A stretch of 64,000 nt of DNA from Ascarosepion bandense (taxonomy: Eukaryota; Mollusca; Cephalopoda; Sepiida; Sepiidae): the NCBI GenBank assembly GCA_037127315.1, contig JBBBDQ010001918.1, positions 6,244,001 through 6,308,000 of the forward strand, in the 5' to 3' direction. Below the pieces are notes generated by a model. It worked only from the letters and a program-made list of their open reading frames with translations. It was not told the DNA's origin and did not search any database. A program made the position numbers and the translations under genes. Shown piece after piece: positions 51,319 to 61,599 of the stretch. Position 1 is the first letter of the stretch. Each line of letters starts with the position of its first letter.

Positions 51319-51769
51319 CTTGCAGCTGGATTCAGTTTAACACCATACCTCGTCTCATTTTGGTATCATATCAACGGTCGTAAACATGGCAATAAAAATA
51401 AGACCAGTAACAAATTTTCGAAAAAATACATTTTTGTCAAAGTAATTACTAATGCACCTAAAAGATTTGAATTTCGACGTTAAATGATCCATAAATAGTT
51501 GATATACCCTTAAACAAACAAACAAGATTCAAAACATTACCTAACACTCTGAACACACTGATAAACTTCGGTTTATCTTTGATGTCGCCAGCTTAACATC
51601 CGTAGCTATATCAAAACACTCGTAAACAATTGAAAGAATTCCAAAAATTAATCACTCTGTTCAGAAAATTTCACCAAGATACAAAAAAATGTACGAGCTT
51701 TTAAACAAAATAATAAAAAAATTGTCATAGGTTCGTACAAGCTCTCAAGTGAATTTTATTCTTAAGTAT
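51319..51769. other. no recognised feature
   Basis: A-rich DNA with no repeat match. Confidence 0.4.
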
Positions 51770-52065
51770 ATTATGGTGTAATGTATTGGCTCGGAATGAG
51801 AAACTGAAGAGCCGAGTACGAATTCCAGTTGAATTCGTAGCATTCACTTACGCGTAAATACCCTTGGGAAAGGTATCGATCCATCTCTTCTTTCTCCAGC
51901 TGTGGGTTAAATAAGACGACAAATTGGGTTCTGTGACTTTGGTTAGCATCCAGTTTTACCGCTGAAAGAAATCCCAACCTTCTGCGGGAAAAGCTTCTAC
52001 CTAGTCGGTCATGTCTTTAAAGAATATCACGTTTTATCACGTATGGCACTTAAATCACTGACTAA
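51770..52065 (+). mobile_element. SINE-A monomer, decayed
   Basis: ATGGTGTAATGTATTGGCTC, GAGTACGAATTCCAG, TACCCTTGGGAAAGGTATCG, GGGTTCTGTGACTTTGG and CGTATGGCACTTAAATCACT. The 3' hairpin is eroded. Confidence 0.75.
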
Positions 52066-52079
52066 ACCTTCATATATCC

Positions 52080-53325
52080 AAGTTCGAATTTCAGTTCAAT
52101 TCATTGCATTCACCTACGAGCAAACACTCTAGGGAAAGGTATTAATAAATTTCTTTTCCCTTTTCCCTCCAGCGGTTTGAATAGCAGAACAGTTTGGATT
52201 ATATGGCTTTGGTTAGCAACCAGTCTAATGCAGAGAAAAGTGACCTAATGCTGGAAAATCTCCTGTCATGAATCGAAAGAGACATGATCACCCAAGTTTA
52301 TATTAAGTACTTTTAAAGAACATTTGTACTTTTAGTAAGTTATGTGCAATCCATAACACATGCAAGGAGAAGATTTTCCCAAAGTAGATTGCCATTTCTT
52401 TCTGCGGTACACTGTTTGTCAAGCAAAGCTATAGAACCAAATCTCTCCAACTATTCAATTCTTTTATCCAGATCAGTTAATTAAGTTCTATACGTGATAT
52501 ATGTTTAATCGATCATGTCTCTTTCAAACTACTTAACTGACTGTTCTGAATAAAAGAATTAAATAGTTAGATTGGGTTCTATAGCCTTTGTTAGTAAACA
52601 GTCTACCAAAGAAATAAATGGGAATCTACTTCGGGAAAATCTTCTGCATAATCAGTCATGGATCATGATTGCCCAAAAGTTTGTCACATATGGCATTTAA
52701 CAGACTGATCTAAATTAAAAAATTTAATAGTTGGACAGATTAAGCTATATAGTCTTTGTTGGCAGCCAGTCTACCGCAGAAAGAAATGGCAACCTACTTC
52801 GGGAAAATCTTCTGCTTAGTCAGTCATGGATTGAAAGAGACATGATCGACCAAATATGTATCACGTATAGCACTTAATTAACTGATTTGGATTAAAAAAA
52901 ATTGAATAGTAGGAGAGATTTGGTTCTATAGCTTTGCTTGGCAACCAGTCTATCGCAGAAAGAAATGACAACCTACTGCGGGAAAATCTTCTGCTTAGTC
53001 AGTCATGTCTCTTTCGAGATATGATCGCCTAAAGCGTGTATCACGTATAGCACTTAAATGACTGACTGAATCATGATTCAGACGGCTACTGGTCATAAAG
53101 TGGGGGATTGGGTTTTATTGTTATTAAGTAATAAACTGATCCCTCATTAATTACGACGTAATAATATAATATATATCTTCTCCCTTTAGCTATGAGTCAA
53201 ATAATAGGACATATTGGGTTCTATAGCTTTGCTTGGCAACCAGTCTGCTGCAGAAATAAATGGCAACCTACTGCGGGAAAATCTTCTGCTTGCATGTGTT
53301 ATGGACTACACTTAACTGACTGAAA
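52080..53325. repeat. array of SINE-A body copies in both orientations
   Basis: At least six bodies lie head to tail: plus at 52080-52310, 52550-52705, 52708-52883, 52884-53070 and (after an A2 linker at 53075-53160) 53165-53325; minus at about 52335-52550. Central plus units recur every 164-178 bp, each starting with a short A-rich AATTTAATAG or AATTGAATAG and ending with a CACTTAA.T.ACTGA-type end. The tRNA head is absent, so the amplified unit is only the SINE 3' part. Confidence 0.75.
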
Positions 53326-53477
53326 GTACAAATGTGCTTTAAAAGTAGGTTACTTATATTTTTCAATAAAATTTTAAAAAAAGAAAAGAAAAAAGACGAA
53401 AACATTGAAACTGACATTCATCACGAAATAACCGATTCTAAAAACACCTGTTATTCACCTCAAGCCAGACAAAATAC

Positions 53478-53865
53478 ACAGGACGTAGGCGATCATGGTT
53501 CTCCACGTCTCTCTATCCCTTGTGGCTCTTAGTATGTTTGTTCCTGTTACACCTCGCAACCCCCGTTCCGTCATCCACCTGATCAGGCCCTGCAAATATG
53601 TTATCCGTTGCCTTCCTCTGTCTCTTTTTCCTTCTATCTGGCCTAGTCAGTGTCAGGTTCTCCAAGCTCTCCTTCCTTACTGCATATCCCAGGAACTTCA
53701 GTTGTCTGTTCCTCAGTATTAATTTCCGTTTTGTTGCCATTCTTTCCAACACCTCATCGTTGCTTGCATGCTCAGTTCACGATGCCCGCAGCATCCTTCT
53801 GCAGAACCACATTTCCGCTTCTTCAAGTTTTGTCCTCATTTTTGATGATTATTTAATCTAGCGAG
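53478..53865 (-). pseudogene. LINE-A C-terminal fragment
   Basis: The minus-strand frame (53752-53513) reads MLERMATKRKLILRNRQLKF then LGYAVRKESLENLTL and RPDRRKKRQRKATDNI with a shift. Upstream GAACTGAGCATGCAAGCAAC is antisense-matched to the WTEHASNDEV region. It starts at ACAGGACGTAGGCGATCATG, the usual LINE-A C-terminus. Confidence 0.75.
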
Positions 53866-54028
53866 AATAATTTGCAAAATCGTCTAACATTGGTGACCAT
53901 ATCGCTACACGTACAATCGTAGAGCATTGGCCCATGATGACGTCGGCTTTCTCATCTGTCTGTCTTGTGGCATGAGCTATCACAAAACCTCACCAAGTTA
54001 AAATGAAATGCATGTTTTCAGAAAATAT
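53866..54028. other. short unrecognised spacer
   Basis: Nothing recognised between the LINE-A fragment and the Helitron. Confidence 0.3.
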
Positions 54029-54747
54029 GTAAACTTATTTATAAAAAGAACTTTCTTTGTCTGTGTATGTGTGTGTGTGTCCGTTACCTATAGATTTCGA
54101 AACGGCTGAACCGATTTTCTTGAAATTTTACACAGTTGTACTATAAGGGTCTTCGAGTGTTCTTAGCTAGGTTTTGTGTCGAGGTACTCTCGATAAATAT
54201 CGAAAATCGATAATCGAAAAAATGGAGTTATTGAAGGATTGGTCCGATTTTAATCAAATTAATAGACAAAGACATAAGAAACGATATTCAGAAGTTTCAA
54301 GGTTGCAGTTCTTACAATAGTGTAAAAAATCGATAATATATATATATATATATATATATTAGGCAAGATGTTTGTGTGTGTGTCTGTTTATCTGCCTGTA
54401 CGTCTGTATATTTTCAGCCCTTTTATTTTAGTTTTTGCTTCGGGTTTGGCTCAAAGTAGGTATAATTGTAGTTCTTAGTCTCATTCATGATACCATTTAC
54501 TCAGAGGACTTATTTAGCCTTCAAAATTCAGTTTACGACGAAAAAATCTTATTTGATATCGGTACCAGGAAATCAAAATTTGACTTACATCCATTCATTT
54601 TTCTTTCAGTCTACGGTTTCGCTTTAACTGGAAATAACTATTGTTTTTTAGTCTTTCGTGCCAACGTCTAAAGAGTCTGAGCTCCAGGACCATGGATTAG
54701 TTTTAAAGCTTTCATTACACCCGAGCAACGCCGAGCTATACTGCTAG
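54029..54747 (+). mobile_element. non-autonomous Helitron (about 719 bp)
   Basis: The start GTAAACTTATTTATAAAAAG has lost the terminal TC pair; the end GAGCTATACTGCTAG is followed by T. Hairpin CCCGAGCAACGCCGAG precedes the end. It contains the longer interior also seen in the minus copy at 8851-9588 (GTAGGTATAATTGTAGTTCT, GATATCGGTACCAGG). Confidence 0.82.
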
Positions 54748-55100
54748 TAATAAAATAAAGTCATGAGTTCTTGTAAACACTCAGGTAAATATAAGAATTG
54801 TGTTTGTGATTCTGTTATAATTTGCCTAAAACAGGATATTCTAGTCATGATGAAAGAAAAATCTTTTCTCTGGGTGTACACTTTATTGGTTTTCTTTGAG
54901 TGAATCACCGATTATCATCAGATGGTTATCAAGAATAAGGGAGAAGGAGATGTTGTCATTAATTAATTAGAGCTAATACTATTCAATTCAAGTCAGAATG
55001 GCATGTCTTAAAATTTATCTGGTTTAATGTGGTAGCTGAGAATCAATCATTCCACGCACCGTCAACCAGAACTGATAAGAGTTATAGTGTTCCTAGATTG
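54748..55100. other. no recognised feature
   Basis: AT-rich unique sequence. Confidence 0.4.
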
Positions 55101-55132
<32 letters not shown>

Positions 55133-55133
55133 T

Positions 55134-55172
<39 letters not shown>

Positions 55173-55213
55173 GCGTGTGTGTGTGTTTGTTTGTTTGCTT
55201 GTTTGTTTGTTTG

Positions 55214-55252
<39 letters not shown>
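55101..55252. repeat. compound microsatellite (TA)n-(GT)n-(TTTG)n-(GA)n
   Basis: Four successive simple repeats: AT 55101-55138, GT 55139-55186, TTTG 55187-55216, GA 55217-55252. Confidence 0.95.
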
Positions 55253-55256
<4 letters not shown>

Positions 55257-55321
55257 GTATGCTGGATTGTTAGTTCTACCCAAAAGTATTTTGCCAATTT
55301 TTTATCCGAATCGTGTCGCAA

Positions 55322-55860
55322 CAGTCAAGGCACTTAACTGCCACTGGTGTCCAGAGGGTTACATAGGAGGAAACTTATGAGAAAGAGTGACAGGTTATAG
55401 GGGGTGTTAGGAAGTGGCTAAGAGAAGGATGAGGATACTGATGAGAGTGAAGTGGATGGAGAAAGAAGCATGAGAGAGAGGATGCAAGTTAGTGAGATAG
55501 GAGATGACTATTGACTTTACATTTAAATTCCTGAGATTGTATCTGTCGGGGAAGCAAGTAAACGGAAGGGAATTCCGCAGGCGGGAAGTGCGAGAAAAGA
55601 AGCTGGTGGAGTAGAATTAGCGTTTATATTTTATTGCTTCCACAGTAAAAGAGTGGGACCTAGTTACTAATCTTGTGGCCCGAGTAAATTCATATATATG
55701 GCGCACCAGGGAGCTAAGTTCATCGAAGCAGATCCTGTGAAAGTATTTGTAAAAGAGACATTGGGAAGCCACATTGTGCCTATGAGAAAGTGACTGTACC
55801 TGATGTGCCAGGTAGGGATCGTATTTGATCATATATTGAGAAATCTCTGACCGGAAAAGT
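55322..55860 (-). pseudogene. LINE-B C-terminal fragment and 3' tail
   Basis: The antisense tail is truncated at CTGCCACTGGTGTCCAGAGG. Coding pieces on the minus strand include QSLSHRHNVASQCLFYKYFH and EFTRATRLVTRSHSFTVEAI (55832-55617), then a broken RLRNSLPFTCFPD equivalent. Confidence 0.75.
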
Positions 55861-56247
55861 CTTTGTCACACCTTGTGTGGATATATTTACAGTTAAGTTC
55901 GAACTTATTCGTACCTCTGTATAATTTTTTTTCGTATATTCATTCAAGGAATACTTTTTACGGATGCGAATTCACATATGCAATCTTCATTGCCGATGTA
56001 ACAAAACTTTCATCGCCTTAAATTGGATTATAATCCGATCGTTTTATGTTCAAATCTTCATCTCAATTTTTGTTATTTGTCTGCTCTTCAGTTCAATAAT
56101 TTTTCGATTCTCTTCACCAATTCTCGGTTTGATTTGTGTCTGCATACTGACATGGCCACTTTAAAAAAATATCGTTATTATCCATTAATAATTGTTGAGA
56201 TAATTTGACATGCTTTTTTTATTTGATTTGGAAAAGCTACTTCTATT
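55861..56247. other. no recognised feature
   Basis: AT-rich DNA. A 66-codon plus-strand frame (55964-56164) is hydrophobic, but I recognise no family. Confidence 0.35.
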
Positions 56248-56560
56248 CGATGTGCGTTGTGGTGCAATGGATATCGGCACGGAACGAGAAATCGGGGAAC
56301 CGAGTTCGAATTCTAGTCGAATTCCTTGCATTCACTTACGCACAAATACCCTTGGTAAAGGTATTAATCCGTCTCTTCCCTCCAGTTATGGGTTAAATAA
56401 TAGGATAGATTGGGTTCTATAGACTTGGATGGCAACCAGTCTACTGCAGAAAGCAATGGCAACCTACTGCGGGATAATCTTTTGCCCAGTCAGTCATGCT
56501 CTTTCAAGAATTGATCGTCCAAGCGTGTATCACGTATGGCACTTAACTGACTGACCTCTA
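56248..56560 (+). mobile_element. SINE-A full monomer
   Basis: GATGTGCGTTGTGGTGCAAT head, A-box-like TGGTGCAATGG, B-box-like GAGTTCGAATTC, TACCCTTGGTAAAGGTATTA, CTGCAGAAAGCAATGGCAAC, end CACTTAACTGACTGAC. The 3' hairpin is eroded (GCTCTTTCAAGAA). It is the best reference copy for the head. Confidence 0.88.
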
Positions 56561-56659
56561 TTTCACCCTTAGTTTTTCGGCAGGGTTTAAAGTTTTAATC
56601 TAGACTGAATATTCTGTTCTTTCTTTATAATTGCATTGAAATTAATTACACTGTCAGTC

Positions 56660-57620
56660 CCAACAAACTGAAAGGTTTACATTAATCGGACTATTGTCCC
56701 CATCTTTGTTGCTATTTGTACGACGTTTCGGCTGTTGTGCGCTCCGGCCTAGGAATTTTGAACCGAACCCTTTATTACAATCACTGGGGTATAGGAAATC
56801 CATTCCTTGCGTAGTAAAGCCTCTTTTGGTAGTCATGAGTTATTTCTCTCTAACCCTGTGAGTTAATATCTCACCACTGCTGTAGCTTAATTTTGAACTC
56901 ACAACTCTTTGGGTCAAGTCAAAGGAACTAACCAACGTCTATATCTTTAAGGACACATGGGCCAGTGGATATAGACGTTCGTTAGTTCCTGACTTGAGTC
57001 TTAGAATTGTGAGTTCAAGTAACTTGCAGGATTAGAGGGAGATAACTTCACGACTTCCAATAGGGGCTTTACGCAAGGAATGAAGATCATATATCCCAGT
57101 GATTGTAATAAAGGGTTCGGTTCAATATTTCTAGCACCTGAAATCTATTTATATTACTTACATTATTCGGACTATTGTCCTCATCTTTGTTGCCATTTGT
57201 ACGATATTTCGGCCGTTGTGCGCCCCGGCCTAGAAATTTTGAACCGAACTCTTTATTACAGTTACTGGTTCATATGAAGTCCATTCCTTACGTAGTAGTG
57301 CCTCTTTTGGTAATCATATCCGTTGGTTAGTTTCTGGTAGTTATATGCGTTGGTTAGTTCCTGTGACTTGATCAAAAGTGTTGTGAGTTCAATACCAGGC
57401 TACAGCAGTGGTGAACAAGTAACTTACATGGTTATACGGAAATAACTCATAACTACCAGAAGAGGCTCTAGGCAATGAATCAGAATGATATACCCTAGTG
57501 ATTGTAATAAAGGGTTCGGTTCGAAATTTCTTGCACCTGAAGAAGGCCGGAGCGTACAGCGGCCAAAACGTCGTACAAATGGCAACAAAGATGAGGACAA
57601 TAGTCCAAATAATGTAAATC
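56660..57620. mobile_element. cluster of four alternating SINE-D copies
   Basis: Minus copy about 56690-56945, plus copy about 56950-57135, minus copy about 57150-57335, plus copy about 57338-57570. Shared blocks: tRNA-like head (GACGTTCGTTAGTTCC, GTGAGTTCAATACC), GGGAGATAACT, CAGTGATTGTAATAAAGGGT, CTGAAGAAGGCCGGAGC..., CGAAACGTCGTACAAAT. Alternating orientation creates long inverted repeats. Confidence 0.75.
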
Positions 57621-58196
57621 CTGTACATACTACCTCATCTCAGAAATATAGACAAATAGAATGATCTATTATTAAATGTCGTACAAATGGCAACAAAGAT
57701 GAGGACAATAGTCCGAATAATGTAAATACTGTAAATACTACATCATCTCAGAAATATAGACAAATTGAATGATCTATTATTAAACGTCGTACAAATGGCA
57801 ACAAAGATGAAGACAATAGTTCGAATAATGTAAATACTGTAAATACTATGTCATCTCAGAAATATAGACAAATAGAATGATCTATTATTAAACGTCATAT
57901 AAATAGCAACAAAGATGAGGACAATAGTCCGAATAATGTAAATACTGTAAATACTACCTCATCTCAGAAATATAGACAAATAGAATGATCTATTAATAAC
58001 GTTGTACAAATGGCAACAAAGATGAGGACTATAGTTCGAATAATGTAAATACTGTAAATACTATGTCATCTCAGAAATATAGACAAATAGAATGATCTAT
58101 TATTAAACGTCGTACAAATGGCAAGAAAGAGGAGGACAACAGACCAAATAATGTAAATCCTGTACATACTACCTCATTTCAGAAATATAGACAAAA
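57570..58196 (+). repeat. 108-bp satellite from the SINE-D 3' part, six units
   Basis: CGTACAAATGGCAACAAAGA starts lie near 57572, 57680, 57788, 57896, 58003 and 58111. Each unit runs through GACAATAGTCCGAATAATGT, CTCAGAAATATAGACAAAT and GATCTATTATTAAA. The first unit is continuous with the SINE-D copy to its left, so the array grew from its end. Confidence 0.9.
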
Positions 58197-58349
58197 ACTT
58201 AAATATGCCTCTACAGGCTAATGCTCTCATCAATATATTTTACTGCTAGGGCAGAGTTAAAAGTCCAAACATTTTTCCCAAATACAATATAACGGAGGAC
58301 ACAGATCACAATTCTTTGATTGAATCTGATCTAATAATTCAAATTTTCT

Positions 58350-58860
58350 TTTTTACAGTTAAATTCACCTTGTACATAGTTCGGAGAAGATTGTAATGAC
58401 TGGGGAAACATCTTGGGAGTCGGTTCCGCAGAGCAGTTTTTCTCGGGAAAAAGCTGTTCGAATACTTCTCACTGTTTGAATACGGAGGGAATGTGGGCGG
58501 CTTGCTACAATGTGCGTGGCAAGAAGATTCCTAGGCGTGAAAGTTAAGACTGGCGAACAAAGAGCACTTATCATGGTTGTAGCGATATAACAGTGACAGG
58601 TTTGCTACATCCCGCTGGTGAGAGAGAAAGTTTCGAAGGTGGAAAATAATTTGTCACACAAAAGGTCTCGGAGACGGTTTTTGACTTGAAACTGAAAAGT
58701 GAAGACTACGCTGTGTCCCCACCAAATATGAAAACAGTTCTCCATTCGCAGCCTGATCCAGTTCTTGGGAATGTAGAGAATAGCAAGAGGAGTCGGGTAT
58801 ATAGCACTGTTGTTTTCCTTGGCCGTCTCTTATGTATGTCTGCATATAGCGAATTTCGCT
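58350..58860 (-). pseudogene. LINE-C reverse transcriptase C-terminal fragment
   Basis: Minus-strand pieces: NWIRLRMENCFHIWWGHS, RLRDLLCDKLFSTFETFS, a SLLYRYNHDKCSLFASLNFH-like segment, SNSFFPRKTALRNRLPRCFP and a YN-type end. This follows the plan of LINE-B (HRR.VASL.LFYKYFHG, FF.R.SRLWNSLP..CFP) but is clearly another family. Frames shift several times. Confidence 0.65.
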
Positions 58861-58869
58861 GGTCTGTCA

Positions 58870-58871
<2 letters not shown>

Positions 58872-58926
<55 letters not shown>
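58872..58926. repeat. (TA)n microsatellite
   Basis: AT dinucleotide tract of about 54 bp abutting the Helitron start. Confidence 0.95.
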
Positions 58927-58930
<4 letters not shown>

Positions 58931-59526
58931 TATTTATAAATGGAACTTTGTCTGTCTGTGTGTCTGTGTGTGTCTGTGTATATCCGTTACCTATAGACTC
59001 CGAAACGGCTGAACCGATTTTATTAAAAATTTTCACAGTTGTACTATAAGCGTCTGCGAGTGTTCTTAGCTAGGTTTTGTGTCGAGGTACCCCCGATAAA
59101 TATCGAAAATCGATAATCGAAAAAATGGGGTTATAGAAGGAGTGGTCCGATTTTAATCAAATTTGATACACTCATAGACAAAGACATAAGAAACGACATT
59201 CAGAAGTTTCGAGGTTGCAGTTCTTACAATAGTGCAGAAAATCGGTAATATACATATCTATAAAAGGCAAGATGTTTGTGTGTGTGTGTGTGTTTATCTG
59301 TCTGTATATCCTTTATACAAATCCACAATTTTAGTTCGATTCTCACCAAACTTCAAAATTTGACTTACGTCCATTCATTTTTATTTCAGTCTACGGTTTC
59401 GCTTTAATTGGAAACAAGTATTACTTTTTAGTCTTTTGTGCCAACGTCCAAAGAGACTGAGCTCCAGGAGCATGGATTAGTTTTAAAGCTTTCATTACAC
59501 CCGCGCAACACCGGGCTATACTGCTA

Positions 59527-59527
<1 letters not shown>
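58925..59527 (+). mobile_element. non-autonomous Helitron (about 600 bp)
   Basis: Start TAAACTTATTTATAAATGGA within AT repeats; end GGGCTATACTGCTAG before TATA. Hairpin CCCGCGCAACACCGGG. Interior TCTATAAAAGGCAAGATGTT could be a second, internal Helitron-like start. Confidence 0.82.

Positions 59528-59566
<39 letters not shown>
59528..59566. repeat. (TA)n
   Basis: AT dinucleotide tract directly after the Helitron 3' end. Confidence 0.95.
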
Positions 59567-59569
<3 letters not shown>

Positions 59570-60300
59570 TATATCATTTCACCCCAAGCAATTCAGTTTA
59601 CTGCCACTGGTGTACAGGGTGTTACATAGGAAGAATAGTGATGAGAAAGAGTGACAGGTTATAGCGGATGTCAGAAGAGGGTAAGAGAAGGATGAGAATA
59701 CTGGTGTGATGAGAGTAGAGTGGACAGAGAAAAGAGCATGAGCGGAAAGATGTGAATCAGTGAGATAGGGGATATTTATAGACCTTATATTTAAATTCTT
59801 TGAGATTGTAGCTGTCGGGGTAGCAAGGTTACGGAAGGGAATTCCACACGCGAGGAAAGAAACTATTAGCTGCGATTACATTTTATCTTTTTCACTGTAA
59901 AAGTGTGAAACCTAGTTGCTAGTCTGGTAGCTCGAGTAAATTCATACATAACATAGCAGGCTCCAGTAAGCTAAGTTAATTGGAGTAGAATCCGTGAAAT
60001 TAGTTGTAGAAGCGACAAATGAGCCCCATTTTACTGGTGAGAAAGTGACTGTATCTGAGCTGTCAAGTCGGAATCGATCACATTACAGATTCTCCGTTGG
60101 ATTTTGTCAAGAACCCCGAGGTGAATAGCAGGGGCACCCGACTAGATGTGACAGCAGTAATGGTAAATTCATATATGTGCATAATAGATTCAGACGGGAA
60201 AAACTTCCTGGCCCTACACAGTGAACCGACCTTCTTAGCAGCGGATTTAGCTATGGATTCGATAAAGTCATTCCACTTGAGGTCTGCTGAGGAGAATTTT
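59570..60300 (-). pseudogene. LINE-B C-terminal part and 3' tail
   Basis: Antisense tail ATCATTTCACCCCAAGCAAT. Coding pieces on the minus strand correspond to the C-terminal NSLPF.CYPD region, LDKIQRRICNVIDSDL, and the SAAKKVGSLCRARKF part near 60180-60250. Similar in span to the copy at 37537 but longer. Broken by stops. Confidence 0.75.
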
Positions 60301-60314
60301 TTTTTTTAATTTTT

Positions 60315-60375
60315 ATATTTTGTCTCTTCCTGATGTTAAGTATTATTATCCTTTTCATTTCCATTTTTTTTTTAA
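60315..60375 (-). mobile_element. tiny LINE-A fragment
   Basis: GTCTCTTCCTGATGTTAAGT and TATTATCCTTTTCATTTCCA are antisense to LINE-A KRKIILSIRK codons. Confidence 0.5.
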
Positions 60376-60384
60376 ACGTTCACA

Positions 60385-60605
60385 TTTTTTGATTGTGGAA
60401 TTCCTTTCTGATTTCTTGCTTCCCTGAAAACTACAATTTTCAAAACTAAATCCAATGCTAATCGCTGTCTTTTCTCTTTCTGGTCCTGTTCTTTTATTCA
60501 TCTTTCTTCTCACTAAAATCTTCTCATTCTCGACTAATCCTAGTAATTTATTGTGCCTTAGCGACACTATCGCCTTTCTTGGGTTGAAATGACTAAAAGA
60601 AAAAA
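60385..60605 (+). mobile_element. LINE-B 3' fragment, decayed
   Basis: GGAATTCCTTTCTGATTTCT and CTTCCCTGAAAACTACAATT parallel the WNSLP..CFPD.YNLQ codons; the end TTGTGCCTTAGCGACACTAT and GCCTTTCTTGGGTTGAAATG plus an A-run is the tail. Confidence 0.6.
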
Positions 60606-60684
60606 GAAAAATCTAGAACTTACAGTTACATTTAGCAATTTCAATTGTAAAATGATCAATCAAGTATTTTTTGTATGTGTCGTG

Positions 60685-60830
60685 TCCCTTTAGGGTGTTG
60701 GCTATGATGACTCTTCAAAATTCCTTTTCCTTTGCAGCTCTTAGTAAACTGTGTGTTTTTGCTATCTCTTCTAAACCTTTTCTACTAAGCGTTTACACGA
60801 ACTCTATAAGTAGGTTGTCCTTTCAAATTA
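60685..60830 (-). mobile_element. LINE-A 3' fragment, decayed
   Basis: GTGTCGTGTCCCTTTAGGGT and GTTGGCTATGATGACTCTTC resemble the antisense of the LINE-A C-terminus (MIAYVLKG). The remainder is degraded. Confidence 0.45.
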
Positions 60831-60844
60831 ATTATCCCTGATAG

Positions 60845-61345
60845 AGTTGTAGAGGCTCATCCCTTGTTTCCTGTTTAGGATGTGGTTTCCGGTTTTCTCT
60901 TCCAATCTTCACTTTTTTTTCAATTGGAGTAGATACACTAAACTATCGCCCGGTTCACACTCCACCCACGTCTATTGAACAGGTGTAGAGGCTCATCCCT
61001 TGTTCCCTGTTTAGGATGTGGTTTCCGGTTTTCTCTTCCAATTTTCACTTTTTTTTCAATTGGAGTAGATACACTAAACTATCGCCCGGTTCACACTCCA
61101 CTCACGTCTATTGAACAGGTGTAGAGGCTCATCAATTGTTCCCTGTTTAGGATGTGGTTTCCGGTTTTCTCTTTTCTAATCTTTTCACTTTCTTTTTTTG
61201 CTTTTTTTTTTCAATTGGAGTAGATAGACTGAACTATCGCCCGGTTCACACTCCACCCACGTCTATTGAACAGGTGTAGAGGCTCATCCCTTGTTCCCTG
61301 TTTAGGACGTGGTTTCCGGTTTTCTCTTTTCCAATCTATTCACTC
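60845..61345 (+). repeat. 136-bp tandem array, four units
   Basis: TGTAGAGGCTCATC..TTGT starts near 60847, 60983, 61119 and 61274. The unit includes TTTAGGATGTGGTTTCCGGT, CAATTGGAGTAGATACACTA, ACTATCGCCCGGTTCACACT and CACGTCTATTGAACAG. The third unit has about 19 extra bases. The array ends in a LINE-B tail and may be a variable repeat of its 3' untranslated region. Confidence 0.85.
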
Positions 61346-61412
61346 TTACGTAGACCCCTGCACACCAGTGGCCTTACCGCCTTGCTTAGGGTGATGTGAT
61401 TAAAAAAAAGAA
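61330..61412 (+). mobile_element. LINE-B 3' tail
   Basis: TACGTAGACCCCTGCACACC, AGTGGCCTTACCGCCTTGCT, TAGGGTGATGTGATT and an A-rich end. Confidence 0.7.
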
Positions 61413-61595
61413 AGAAAAAAGTCGTCCTCGGATTGTTTTTCATGTCTGTAAGAACTTTAACTGCCATATGAGGTGTTATGGTGGGTTTTCCTCCTTGTCT
61501 TTTGGTTATACTTGAATTTCTTTATCATATCATGTAATTTTGGATCTACCACTGGAAATAATTTTGTACAAATTTATCATTTTTAGTCGTAATCC
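61413..61595. other. no recognised feature
   Basis: Spacer between a LINE-B tail and the next LINE-B copy. Confidence 0.3.
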
Positions 61596-61599
61596 TTTA

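Noticed and set aside
51106..51383. Two small frames on opposite strands at 51 kb
   Set aside because: Both are produced by the 115-bp inverted repeat arms, so each mirrors the other.
56690..57620. Protein-coding reading of the GRSAQQPKRRTN-type frames
   Set aside because: The sequence is the SINE-D body, found in both orientations and with frame-breaking differences among copies.
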